A stretch of DNA of 64,000 nt, from contig JADJZA010000008.1 of NCBI GenBank assembly GCA_016719385.1, positions 248,001 to 312,000 on the forward strand. Direction: 5' to 3'. The notes under the pieces are model-generated. The model did no database searches and was not told where the DNA came from. It saw nothing but the letters and a program-made list of their open reading frames with translations. The position numbers were made by a program, and so were the translations under genes. Shown here piece after piece: positions 55,953-64,000 of this stretch; the stretch's first letter is position 1; every line of letters begins with the position of its first letter. The stretch comes from Candidatus Microthrix subdominans (GTDB taxonomy: Bacteria > Actinomycetota > Acidimicrobiia > Acidimicrobiales > Microtrichaceae).

Positions 55953-57032
55953 TCACGACGGCTCCTCGTGCCTCGCCCGATTGTCTCCCGCCGGTTTGTC
56001 CAGCGCCGGCGCTGCATCCGGAGGTTCGTCCCCGACCGGGCCCGCGTCGTCGTGCTCCTGGGGCACCACGACGTAGAGGGGACGCGCCTTCACCTCCTCG
56101 ACGATGCGCCCGACGTATTCGCCGATTACCCCGAGAAACATCATCTGCAACCCCCCGAGGCCGAGGACGACCAGCAGCACGGTGGTCTGTCCGGACAGAA
56201 AAGGCGAACCCAACGCTCGGGCGACGATCACGATCGGAACGGCGACCAGCGCGGCGGTGGCGACCAGGAAGCCGACCAGGGTGGCCAGCTGGAGGGGAAC
56301 GAAGGAGAACGACGTGACCGCGTTGATCGCCAGGCGCACCATGCGACCCATCGAGTACTTGGTCGTCCCCGCGTACCGGGCCGAACGGTCGTACGCCACA
56401 CAAACCTGTCGAAAACCGGCCCAGGCGACCATGCCCCGCACGAAGCGGTGCCGCTCGCGCATCGAGGTGAGCACCTCGACCACCTGGCGGTCCAACAGGC
56501 GGTAATCCCCGGCGTCGAGCTGGATGTCGAGGTCGGTCAGGCGCCGGATGCCCCGGTAAAACCACTTGGCGGTGGCGACCTTGAAGCGGCTCTCGCCCCG
56601 GCGTTCGTTGCGGACGGCGTGCACGACCTGGGCGCCGAGGCGCCACTGGGTGACCAGCTCGGCGATCAGCTCGGGTGGGTCCTGGAGATCGGAGTCGATG
56701 ATGACCACCGCGTCGCCGCCGGAGCGATCCAGCCCGGCGGTGATCGCCACCTGATGGCCGAAGTTGCGCGACAGGGTGACGACGCCGACCCGCGGGTCGG
56801 CGTCGACGAGCGCCGCCAGCTCGGCGTCCGAGCCGTCGGTCGAACCGTCGTCGACGTAGACGACCTCGCAGCGGTCGGGTGAGATGTCGTCCAGGTGGTC
56901 CAGGGCGGCGATCAGCCGCCGATGAAATTCGCCAATCGCTGCGGCCTCGTCAAACACCGGTGCGACCACCGACAACACGGGACGGCGGGCCGGCGGCGCG
57001 TGTGCGGTACATCCGGGTGTCTCAGCCATCAT
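55953..57032 (-). CDS. GtrB/DPM-like GT2 glycosyltransferase
   Basis: 359 residues. The GT2 catalytic domain has VSVVAPVFDEAAAIGEF-like SVVAPVFDE, EVVYVDDGSTDGSDAELA, NFGHQVAITAGLDRSGGD and VVIIDSDLQDPPELIAEL with the DxD-type acids. Two TM helices lie near residues 245-275 and 285-310 before a hydrophilic tail ending RARHEEPS. The family charges polyprenyl phosphate with sugars (GtrB, ArnC, DPM-like). Its 5' end overlaps the membrane protein's stop by 11 bases; fbiC follows 26 bases later. The transferred sugar is unknown. Confidence 0.92.
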   Translation of the reverse strand: MMAETPGCTAHAPPARRPVLSVVAPVFDEAAAIGEFHRRLIAALDHLDDISPDRCEVVYVDDGSTDGSDAELAALVDADPRVGVVTLSRNFGHQVAITAGLDRSGGDAVVIIDSDLQDPPELIAELVTQWRLGAQVVHAVRNERRGESRFKVATAKWFYRGIRRLTDLDIQLDAGDYRLLDRQVVEVLTSMRERHRFVRGMVAWAGFRQVCVAYDRSARYAGTTKYSMGRMVRLAINAVTSFSFVPLQLATLVGFLVATAALVAVPIVIVARALGSPFLSGQTTVLLVVLGLGGLQMMFLGVIGEYVGRIVEEVKARPLYVVVPQEHDDAGPVGDEPPDAAPALDKPAGDNRARHEEPS

Positions 57033-59169
57033 CGCCGCCCTTCTCCGCTCGATCCTTGTCCGCAGCCAGGCCGTCCGCTTCGCTCACGGCCGAGGCCGGT
57101 CCCGTCCCGCGACGCCGTCGGACGACGGGGAGCCCGAAGCGTGCGAGCAGGAAGACCAGGGTGATCGCAACGCCCAGCCGGTCCGCCCGGGACCGCCGAA
57201 ACGTCGCTTCGACGATGTGGCGGCCGGCGTCGGGCAGCCGGGCGGTGAGGAACCCGCCGCGCTCATTGGCTGTGATCGCTGTGCCGTCGATGCTCAGGTG
57301 CCACTTGGGGAAGGCGGGCAGGCCGGTCACCAACTCCTCGGCGCCCTCGGTGCGCCACCGCACCCGTTCGGGACTCCAGGCGAGCAGCTCGGTGCGCTGG
57401 TCGTTCAACGGTGCGGCCAGCGTGACGTCGTCGATGTGTTCGAGCACGGTCAACTCGCCGTCGACCAGAACGGGGCGCCACCCCGGCTGCTCGGCGTAGG
57501 CGGCCAGGGTGCTTGTGCGGCCGACCAAGTGCGTCACGCCGTCACGAATTAACAGCGGCTCGGCCTGGCGCGGGTCGATCGAGGCCAACCGATACTGGAG
57601 GAACGTGTCGACCGGACTGATCGTCTCGCCGCCGAACCCGTTCAACGTGGCCGACTCGGAGTCCATCGCCAGCCACAGCTCGGGGTGGACCGGGCCGAAG
57701 CTGGTGTCGAAGCCTCGCTCGTGCACCCAGGCGAAGCGTCCCTCGGGCGGAACCGAGTCGGCCAGCACCCGCCCGGCCGCCTGCAGCTCGGGTCGGGGCG
57801 GCACCGCCCGATGGGCATACCCGGACGCGGGCACGAGAGCGGGCATGACGACGACGATCAGGCCCAATGCCGCCGGCAACGCCATGGCGACCCGGTCGCT
57901 TCTGCGGGCGACCAAACGGTCGGCAACCACCCCGATGGGGAGGATCCACAGCAGCGCCGCATACCCGGTGCCCCGGTTGACCATCAGCAATCCGGTGTCG
58001 CCGGGCAGCACGTGATACATCGCGTACAGCAGGACCAGCAGCGCCGGCCCGGCGGCGACGACCGCAACCCGCCAGCGCCCCAGCCGTGAGAGCGCCTCGG
58101 ATCCGACGATCAGCCAGATCGCACAGGCTGCCAGCGCCGCCAGGGTGAGCGCGACCACCACCTGGGACGCCCACAACCGGGTGCGCAGCAACCGCTGCAC
58201 CTCCTCACCGAAGGGCGGGGTTCTCCACGTGGCGGTCGACGGACGGGGGCCGGGGTTCTCCGCCAGGGGCAGCAGCCACCAGGCGCCGAAGCCGGCGGCC
58301 AGAACGCCGGCCAGGGCCAACCGGTAGGCGGCGAAGAGCCCGTCGCTCGGCGGTCTCCGGACCCGGTCGCGGACGGGCGTCGCCCAGTGGCACAGCATCA
58401 TCACGGCGAAGGCGGCCAGGGTGACCAGCGCCGAGGTCAGGTGGGTGACCGTCACCCCCATCGCCGCAACCGCCGCCAAGGTGACCCAACGGCGGTCGGG
58501 AGACTCGACGACCTGCACGAGGGCGCCAAGGGTGACGAGGACGAGTGGGACGGCCAGCTGATGGGGGATGAGGCCCAGATCGAACGTGCCCGCCAGCCCG
58601 GTGCCGAAGGGGACCGAAACGCACAGGGAGGCGACGCCGACGACCGACGCGCCGACCCGCCCCAGCCGGAGGCCCCGGGCGAAAAAGTAGGCCGCCGGAG
58701 CGGTGGCGACGTAGCCCAGGGCGCCCACCCACGCCACCAGAGTTGGGTGATCGACGGTGCCGAACGTGAACAGCCGCAGCGCCGACGCGACCAGCGCCGA
58801 GCCGGGGCCGTAGAGCAAGAACTGTTCCGAACCCATCGAAAAGGTGGGGGCCCACCCATCGAGGTGACCGCGCCCGAAGATCTCGCTGAACGCGAACAGG
58901 TTCTTGGCCACGTGGTAGGGCGCATCGTCGCCCTCGGGCAGACCGCCGCCCAGCACCCCTCGGACGAGGATCAGTCCGACGACGACCCCGATCCCCGGGC
59001 CGATCAGGCGCAACCAGCCCGGCGAGGACGAACGGGCAGGCTCCACACCGGTGGTCGGGTCGGTCGGAGTGCGCCACCGGTCGATCCGAGCGCCGAGGCG
59101 GACGAGGCCGCCCGGGATCGCCTCGACGCGCGGGCCGGTCGCGTTGGTCCCGGTGGTCTCGGTGGTCAC
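57022..59169 (-). CDS. Large polytopic membrane protein (YfhO/GT-C-like)
   Basis: 715 residues with about 12 hydrophobic segments between residues 50 and 470, then a ~200-residue extracytoplasmic part and a final TM near 670-690. Motifs such as LPEGDDAPYHVAKNLFAF (acidic DD after TM1) and WAPTFSMGSEQFLLYGPGSALV recall GT-C fold glycosyltransferases and YfhO-like proteins. No family is certain. It overlaps the GtrB-like gene, which could provide its lipid-linked sugar donor. The GTG at 59169 gives an N-terminus free of the low-complexity Arg/Pro run upstream. Confidence 0.72.
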   Translation of the reverse strand: MTTETTGTNATGPRVEAIPGGLVRLGARIDRWRTPTDPTTGVEPARSSSPGWLRLIGPGIGVVVGLILVRGVLGGGLPEGDDAPYHVAKNLFAFSEIFGRGHLDGWAPTFSMGSEQFLLYGPGSALVASALRLFTFGTVDHPTLVAWVGALGYVATAPAAYFFARGLRLGRVGASVVGVASLCVSVPFGTGLAGTFDLGLIPHQLAVPLVLVTLGALVQVVESPDRRWVTLAAVAAMGVTVTHLTSALVTLAAFAVMMLCHWATPVRDRVRRPPSDGLFAAYRLALAGVLAAGFGAWWLLPLAENPGPRPSTATWRTPPFGEEVQRLLRTRLWASQVVVALTLAALAACAIWLIVGSEALSRLGRWRVAVVAAGPALLVLLYAMYHVLPGDTGLLMVNRGTGYAALLWILPIGVVADRLVARRSDRVAMALPAALGLIVVVMPALVPASGYAHRAVPPRPELQAAGRVLADSVPPEGRFAWVHERGFDTSFGPVHPELWLAMDSESATLNGFGGETISPVDTFLQYRLASIDPRQAEPLLIRDGVTHLVGRTSTLAAYAEQPGWRPVLVDGELTVLEHIDDVTLAAPLNDQRTELLAWSPERVRWRTEGAEELVTGLPAFPKWHLSIDGTAITANERGGFLTARLPDAGRHIVEATFRRSRADRLGVAITLVFLLARFGLPVVRRRRGTGPASAVSEADGLAADKDRAEKGGDDG

Positions 59170-59282
59170 GGTGTGGAGTCGGAGACCACCCCGGTCGCGG
59201 GGCACCCGGATCCTTTGGGTGGCACGGCACGGTCGGCCGGAGCGCCGGGGCCTGCCGGTCGATCGGTCACGCTGTCGGTGGT

Positions 59283-60392
59283 CTATCCGTCGACCGAGGG
59301 GCCGACGCGCTCGGCCAACGTGGCGAGCACGTCGTCGAAGCTCGTGGCGAAGCTGGCCACGCCCTCGGCCTCGAGCTTGGCCGATACCTCGTCGAGGTCG
59401 ACCAGCTCGCCCAGCTGCTCCCAGCGCTTCTGGTCTGCCTCCGGGCTGGCGTCGAGGGTGGACACCAGGTTGCCGTGATCGTCGAAGGCCTCCAGGGTGG
59501 CCTCCGGCAGGGTGTTGACCGTGTTGGGGCCGATCAGCGAGTCGACGTAATAGGTGTCGGGGTAATCGGGGTTCTTGGTCGACGTCGACGCCCACAGGGG
59601 TCGCTGCAGCTTGGCGCCGCGCTCCTCGAGGGCATCCCAGCGGGAACCGCTGAACGCCGTCATCGCCAGCTGGTAGGCCAGCTTGCCCTGGGTGATCGCC
59701 GCTGTGCCCAGCAGGTCGAGCGCGTCGTCGGTGCCTACCTCGGTCAAGCGCCGGTCGACCTCGGTGTCGACCCGGGAGATGAAGAACGATCCGACGCTGG
59801 AGATGTGGCTGAGGGTGCCCTTGTGGGCCTCGAGCCCGCTCAGGTAGGCCTCGATCACGTCGGCGTACCGCTCGAGGCCGAAGATCAGCGTGACGTTGAC
59901 CGGGATGCCCTCGGAAGTGAGCACCCGGATCGCCTCGATGCCCTCAGCGGTCGCCGGCACCTTGACGTACAGGTTGTCCAGGGCGAGGTTGCGGGACAGC
60001 TCCCTGGCCGCCTCGATCGTGCCCTCGGTGTCGTGGGCCAGCGCAGGTGACACCTCGACCGACACCCAGCCATCGACGCCGCCCGAACTCTCGTGCACGC
60101 CGGACAACAGATCGGCGGCCGCCGAGATGTCGCTGCCAACCAGCTGCCAGTAGGCCTCCTCGACCGATGCGCCGCTGCGGGTGAGGCGTGCCAGCTCCTC
60201 GTCGTAATCGGCCGAGGCCATCGCCTTCTGGAAGATCGTCGGGTTGGAGGTGATGCCCCGCACGCCCCGGTCGATCCAGCGACGCATCTCACCCGAGGTG
60301 ATCCACCCTCGGGTGATGTTGTCGAGCCAGGGGCTCTGTCCGCAGTCTTCGTGCAGTTTGATCAGCTGGCTCACGTTGTCTCCGGTGCTCAT
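59283..60392 (-). CDS. tal: Transaldolase
   Basis: 369 residues. The enzyme moves a dihydroxyacetone unit between sedoheptulose-7-phosphate and glyceraldehyde-3-phosphate in the non-oxidative pentose phosphate pathway. Signatures are GVRGITSNPTIFQKAM, GWVSVEVSPALAHDTEGTI, NLYVKVPATAEGIEAI (Schiff-base Lys) and SVGSFFISRVDTEVD. Length fits the actinobacterial type-2 form. It lies 51 bases downstream of tkt on the same strand and is probably co-transcribed. No Shine-Dalgarno is obvious. Confidence 0.97.
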   Translation of the reverse strand: MSTGDNVSQLIKLHEDCGQSPWLDNITRGWITSGEMRRWIDRGVRGITSNPTIFQKAMASADYDEELARLTRSGASVEEAYWQLVGSDISAAADLLSGVHESSGGVDGWVSVEVSPALAHDTEGTIEAARELSRNLALDNLYVKVPATAEGIEAIRVLTSEGIPVNVTLIFGLERYADVIEAYLSGLEAHKGTLSHISSVGSFFISRVDTEVDRRLTEVGTDDALDLLGTAAITQGKLAYQLAMTAFSGSRWDALEERGAKLQRPLWASTSTKNPDYPDTYYVDSLIGPNTVNTLPEATLEAFDDHGNLVSTLDASPEADQKRWEQLGELVDLDEVSAKLEAEGVASFATSFDDVLATLAERVGPSVDG

Positions 60393-60443
60393 GTGCGTGG
60401 GGTGGGGGAGTCCCCGGTCGGGCGGGTACCGCCCGGTTGGAGC

Positions 60444-62435
60444 CTACCGATCGTCGAGCAGGCCTCGGGCGGCTTCGGCGACCGCCGTCGGGTTGATCCC
60501 GAGCCGGTCGAGCACGGTTCCGCCGGGCGCCGAGGCGCCGAAGCGGTCGATGCCGACGGTGGCATCGGCCCAGCGGTGCCACCCCAAAGTGACCCCGGCC
60601 TCGACCGAAACGACCGGCCGACCATCGGGCAACACCTCCGCCCGGTAGGCGGGACCGGCGGCCTCGAAGAGTTCCCAGCAGGGCATCGAGACGACGCGGG
60701 CCCCAATGCCATCGGCGGCGAGCGCCTCGGCCGCCTCGATCGCCACCGCCACCTCGGTGCCGGTGGCGACGAGTGTGACCCGGGCTTCACCCCTGTCCGT
60801 TTCGCTCGGGTCGGCGACCACGTAGGCGCCCTTGGCCACACCCTCGGCGGCCCGATCGGCGCTGGTGCTGAGGGTGGGGGTGCCCTGACGGGACAGGATC
60901 ATCGCCACCGGGCCGTCGACGTCGGCGGCGGCCGCCCACGCCGCAGCGGTCTCGTTGCCGTCGGCCGGCCGGAACACGGTGAGCCCGGGGATCGTGCGCA
61001 GTGACATCACCTGCTCGACCGGCTGGTGGGTGGGGCCGTCCTCGCCCACTCCGACCGAATCGTGGCTCCACACGAACACCGCGCGGGCCTTGGACAGCGC
61101 GGCCAGGCGCACCGAGGGCCGGGCGTAGTCGCTGAACACCAGGAAGGTCCCGCCGACCGGCCACACGCCACCGTGCAGCGCCATGCCCACCGAGGCGGCG
61201 GCCATCGCATGCTCACGCACCCCGTAGTGCATCGCCATGCCGGCCGGATGCTCGGCCGATTGGAAGTCCGCACCGGCGAGCTTGGTGCCGGTGTTGCCCG
61301 ACAGGTCGGCGGAGCCGACGAACAACGACGGCGTGAGCGGTGCCAGGGCGTCGATCACCTTCTGGGACGCCACCCGGGTCGCCGGCGAGTCGTCGGGGCC
61401 GAAGACGGGCAGTGCCGCGGCGATATCGACGGTCGGGCGGGCCGACCAGTCGGCTGTGAAGGCGTCGCGTTCCGCCGCCGGGGCGGCCTCGGTGCGCTCC
61501 GTCCACTCGGCGTGTGCCTCAGCGCGGCGGGAGGCTGCCGAGCGGTAGAACTCGGCGACCTCGTCGGGCACGTAGAACGACTTGTCGGCGGGCAGGCCCA
61601 TCTGCTCCTTGGCCTCGGCGATCGTCTCGGCGTTGAACGGGTTGCCGTGGGCCTTGGGGTTGTCGGTCCAGGTGGGCGAGGGCGTCCCGACCCGGGTGCG
61701 CAGCACGATCAGCGTCGGCCGGGTCTCGTCCGTCTTGGACGCTTCGAGCGCAGCCTGGATGGCGTCCAGGTCATCGCCGGCCTCGCCGAGCTCGATCACC
61801 TCCCAGCCGTAGGCGGCGAAACGCTGCGGCGTGTCGTCGCAGAAGGCGATCTCGGTCACGCCGTCGATCGTGATGTGGTTGTCGTCGTAGATCGCCGTCA
61901 GCCGGCCGAGTCCCTGTGCGCCTGCGAGCGAAGCGGCCTCGTGGCTGATGCCCTCCATCAGGTCGCCGTCGGAGACGATCGTCCACGTATGGTGATCGAT
62001 GAAGTCGGCGCCGAGACGGGCCCGCAGGCTGCGCTCGGCCAGCGCCATGCCGACAGCGTTGCCGAAGCCCTGCCCCAGTGGTCCGGTCGTCACCTCGATG
62101 CCGGCGGTGTGACCGGCTTCGGGGTGGCCCGGCGTGGCGCTGCCCCACTGGCGGAACTCCTTGAGATCGTCCAGGGTCAGGGGGTAGCCGGTGAGGTGCA
62201 GCATCGAGTACTGCAGGATCGACGCGTGACCCGCCGAGAGCACGAATCGGTCGCGATCGGCCCAGTCCGGATCCGCCGGGTCATAGGACATCACGCGGGT
62301 CCACAACACGTGCGCCAACGGCGCAAGGGCCATCGCGGTGCCCTGGTGGCCCGAGTTGGCCGCCTGTGGGCCGTCCATCGCCAGCGCACGCACGACGGAG
62401 ATGCAGCGCTCTTCCAGGGGATCGATCGTGGACAT
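60444..62435 (-). CDS. tkt: Transketolase
   Basis: 663 residues. It is a TPP-dependent transferase of two-carbon ketol units in the pentose phosphate pathway. Signatures are MDGPQAANSGHQGTAMALAP, LSAGHASILQYSMLHLTGYP, GPLGQGFGNAVGMALAERSL, VSDGDLMEGISHEAASLAG (TPP-binding GDG...N-like region) and VGEDGPTHQPVEQVMSLRTIPGL. The last His-containing loop is active-site related. Length is normal. It is the first gene of the tkt-tal operon, with ATG 62435 behind GAGGTG. It is divergent from the 136-residue protein. Confidence 0.97.
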   Translation of the reverse strand: MSTIDPLEERCISVVRALAMDGPQAANSGHQGTAMALAPLAHVLWTRVMSYDPADPDWADRDRFVLSAGHASILQYSMLHLTGYPLTLDDLKEFRQWGSATPGHPEAGHTAGIEVTTGPLGQGFGNAVGMALAERSLRARLGADFIDHHTWTIVSDGDLMEGISHEAASLAGAQGLGRLTAIYDDNHITIDGVTEIAFCDDTPQRFAAYGWEVIELGEAGDDLDAIQAALEASKTDETRPTLIVLRTRVGTPSPTWTDNPKAHGNPFNAETIAEAKEQMGLPADKSFYVPDEVAEFYRSAASRRAEAHAEWTERTEAAPAAERDAFTADWSARPTVDIAAALPVFGPDDSPATRVASQKVIDALAPLTPSLFVGSADLSGNTGTKLAGADFQSAEHPAGMAMHYGVREHAMAAASVGMALHGGVWPVGGTFLVFSDYARPSVRLAALSKARAVFVWSHDSVGVGEDGPTHQPVEQVMSLRTIPGLTVFRPADGNETAAAWAAAADVDGPVAMILSRQGTPTLSTSADRAAEGVAKGAYVVADPSETDRGEARVTLVATGTEVAVAIEAAEALAADGIGARVVSMPCWELFEAAGPAYRAEVLPDGRPVVSVEAGVTLGWHRWADATVGIDRFGASAPGGTVLDRLGINPTAVAEAARGLLDDR

Positions 62436-62514
62436 CGGCGGGCACCTCGGCAGTGTGGTTCGGGACGACGGGGGTCGGGAGCGACGGTACCGCAGGCCCG
62501 GTACGGTGGCCTAT

Positions 62515-62925
62515 ATGCAGATTGTCGCCGCCCTGTTCACCGACGAGATCGAGCTGCGTCCGGTCCCCGGCCCGTCGACCCGGATCGATCTCACCGGCGT
62601 GCACTTTTCGGCGCCGGCGCCCTCCGCTCCGCCGGTGACGGTGACCCCGCACCTGGTCGTGATCGTCCGCAACGAGCCCGACGGGGCGCCGGACGGGGTG
62701 CTCGAGGTCACCTTCCACCTCCTCGACCAGCCCGACGGTACGGCGGAGCAGATCGCCCGCAACGTGCAGCCGGTCGGGGTCGAGCCGGGCAAGTTCGCCT
62801 ACCGACTCGTGCGTGCCGAACTCGAGTTTCCCGACCTGGGCACGGTCGAGGCCCGCTGCTGCATCGACCGCGGTGAGCCGGTCGTCGTGCCCTACACGTT
62901 GCTTGCTCCAGTAGCGGAGGGCTGA
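62515..62925 (+). CDS. Conserved protein of unknown function
   Basis: 136 residues starting MQIVAALFTDEIELRPVPGP, a beta-rich protein with segments VTPHLVVIVRN, VLEVTFHLLDQP and KFAYRLVRAELEFPDLGTVEARCCIDRG. It resembles small DUF-type proteins of actinobacteria; I do not recognise the family. It is divergent from tkt. A repeat of its last bases (13 bases, 62906-62918) recurs at 62994-63006, across the poly-G stretch. Confidence 0.6.
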   Translation: MQIVAALFTDEIELRPVPGPSTRIDLTGVHFSAPAPSAPPVTVTPHLVVIVRNEPDGAPDGVLEVTFHLLDQPDGTAEQIARNVQPVGVEPGKFAYRLVRAELEFPDLGTVEARCCIDRGEPVVVPYTLLAPVAEG

Positions 62926-62942
62926 GCGGTGGAACCCAACAC

Positions 62943-62988
62943 GGGGGGGGGGGGCGGGCCCGGGGGGGGGGGGGGGGGGGGGGGGGGG
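62943..62988. repeat. Poly-G tract (12 and 27 G's) flanked by a 13-bp direct repeat
   Basis: G x12 (62943-62954), a short GC link, then G x27 (62962-62988). The bases 62906-62918 recur at 62994-63006 and the neighbouring bases are also similar. Such homopolymers are very unusual in a genome and common as sequencing or assembly artefacts. The open frame of the next gene runs through it without a stop, since GGG encodes Gly. Confidence 0.8.
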
Positions 62989-63009
62989 TGCCTCTCCAGT
63001 AGCGGACGG

Positions 63010-64000
63010 GTGAGGCGCTTCGCCGCAGCCGGGTCGGAACACCCGCTGACCCCGCATGCGGTGGGCGAGGTGTGCGGCGAGATCTCCGAGACGTTGGGTC
63101 CGGGTCCGGCCCCCGACGTCGTCATCGTGTTCTGCTCGGGCGACCACGTCGCATCGGCCGGTGCGTCGCTGCGGGCGATCGACGCTCTGCTGTCGCCGCG
63201 CATCTGCCTCGGTGCCGCCAGCAGCGGCACGCTGGCCGGCGCACGCGAGGTCGAGGGTCGGGCGTCGCTGTCGGTGTGGGCGGCCAGGCTGGGCGAGGCC
63301 GTCGAGCCGGTGTCCTTCGACGTGGCCTCGGTTGCGGACGGCGTGATGATCGGGGGCACCTCCGAGCTGGTCGACGCCACCGGCCACCTGCTGTTGGTCG
63401 GCGACCCCGATGGTCTGCCGACGAGCGGCCTGCTCGCCAACCTGGCGCTGCGGGCCCCCGAGCTGGTCGTGGTGGGCGGGCTGGCGCCGCCGGTCGGCGT
63501 TCCGCCGGCGCCGCTGTTGTTCGAGGGCACCGAACTGCGCACCGGGGGAGCGGTTGGCCTGCGCATCGCCGACAGCGTGCCGATGCGCACGCTGGTCGCC
63601 CAGGGCTGCCGGCCCATCGGTGAGCCGATGGTGGTCACCGGCGCCGAGGGCACGATGCTGACCGAGCTGGCGGGGCGGTCACCCCTGACCCGCATTCGCG
63701 AGCTGGCCGGCCAGCTCGAGCCCGACGACCGCGAGCTGGCCGCCCGGGGATTGCACCTGGGGCTGGTCGTCGACGAGCATCGGGTGGACTTCGACCGTGG
63801 CGACTTCGTCGTCCGCAACGTGATCGGCGCCGAGACCGACACCGGCTCGTTGGCGGTGGGCGAGCAGTTGGCGCTTGGCTCCATCGTGCAGTTTCAGGTG
63901 CGGGACCCGGCGAGCGCCGAGGCCGAGCTGGCCAGGCTCCTCAAAGATGCCGGGCCGGCGGCGGCGGCGCTGGTATTCACCTGCGTCGGTCGCGGTGCCG
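63010..64000 (+). CDS. FIST domain protein (3' truncated by window)
   Basis: It is open to the window end, about 330 residues. The FIST N-terminal domain begins FAAAGSEHPLTPHAVGEVCG, then DVVIVFCSGDHVASAGA, with ICLGAASSGTLAG; the C-terminal FIST part contains GLRIADSVPMRTLVAQGCRPIG. FIST is a sensory domain predicted to bind small ligands such as amino acids. GTG 63010 was chosen because FIST proteins usually begin close to FAAAxSEHP. An in-frame GTG at 62929 would add a poly-Gly N-terminus that is probably artefactual. Confidence 0.8.
   Translation, partial: MRRFAAAGSEHPLTPHAVGEVCGEISETLGPGPAPDVVIVFCSGDHVASAGASLRAIDALLSPRICLGAASSGTLAGAREVEGRASLSVWAARLGEAVEPVSFDVASVADGVMIGGTSELVDATGHLLLVGDPDGLPTSGLLANLALRAPELVVVGGLAPPVGVPPAPLLFEGTELRTGGAVGLRIADSVPMRTLVAQGCRPIGEPMVVTGAEGTMLTELAGRSPLTRIRELAGQLEPDDRELAARGLHLGLVVDEHRVDFDRGDFVVRNVIGAETDTGSLAVGEQLALGSIVQFQVRDPASAEAELARLLKDAGPAAAALVFTCVGRGA

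Overview
The window is high-GC DNA that reads as an actinobacterial chromosome, most likely an uncultured Acidimicrobiia-type organism (Candidatus Microthrix-like). That placement is inference from four things: the fused CofG-CofH protein FbiC of coenzyme F420 synthesis, a DUF3151 protein, frequent GTG starts, and many ATGA/GTGA stop-start overlaps. No rRNA, tRNA or CRISPR array was found.

Layout. 1-5277: a truncated TetR regulator; a minus-strand operon of two small secreted or membrane proteins, ApbE and a ferric-reductase-like membrane protein; and a divergent OmpR-type response regulator with its histidine kinase. 5275-5849: a RelB/RelE-like toxin-antitoxin pair behind a 16-bp near-perfect palindrome. 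6073-23537: an accessory defence island bracketed by two small coiled-coil, C-terminally anchored membrane proteins. It holds a scrambled type I restriction-modification locus in the order hsdR, hsdS, DUF5131 three-Cys protein, Fic, hsdM. This continues almost without gaps into a PD-(D/E)XK nuclease with a RAMA-like domain, then a DUF6361 protein, a phospholipase-D-like protein and a large SNF2-like helicase. A macro-like/SIR2-like fusion follows after tandem stem-loops.

23689-44155: mostly core and housekeeping genes. These are a SpoU methyltransferase, a SufR-like regulator divergent from a patatin, an AhpD-like protein with a methyltransferase, uvrB, an acyltransferase-3/SGNH protein, aroC, an acyl-CoA dehydrogenase, uvrA, a TauE/SafE permease, nadA with an alpha/beta hydrolase, a CPA2 antiporter with a USP-like tail, and DUF3151 with an S1P-lyase-like PLP decarboxylase. 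44218-57032: a rhodanese and RNase D pair, three small or Cys-rich conserved proteins, kup, a GT2/CDP-glycerol-transferase surface-polymer pair, a hydrolase with an FMN alpha-hydroxyacid dehydrogenase, fbiC and a GtrB-like glycosyltransferase. 57022-64000: a large polytopic membrane protein, a tkt-tal pentose-phosphate operon, a small conserved protein, and a FIST-domain protein cut by the window end. A suspicious poly-G tract precedes that last gene.

The most interesting region is 12549-21324. There an hsdM methyltransferase, a modification-reader nuclease and a three-gene DUF6361/PLD/helicase cassette appear to form one transcription unit. The content resembles DISARM (methylase, PLD, SNF2 helicase) but with different families. 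Other points of note are the macro-SIR2 effector next door, four decayed 32-36 bp copies of the aroC 3' end, and a 20-bp-arm hairpin in the acyltransferase/aroC intergenic region.
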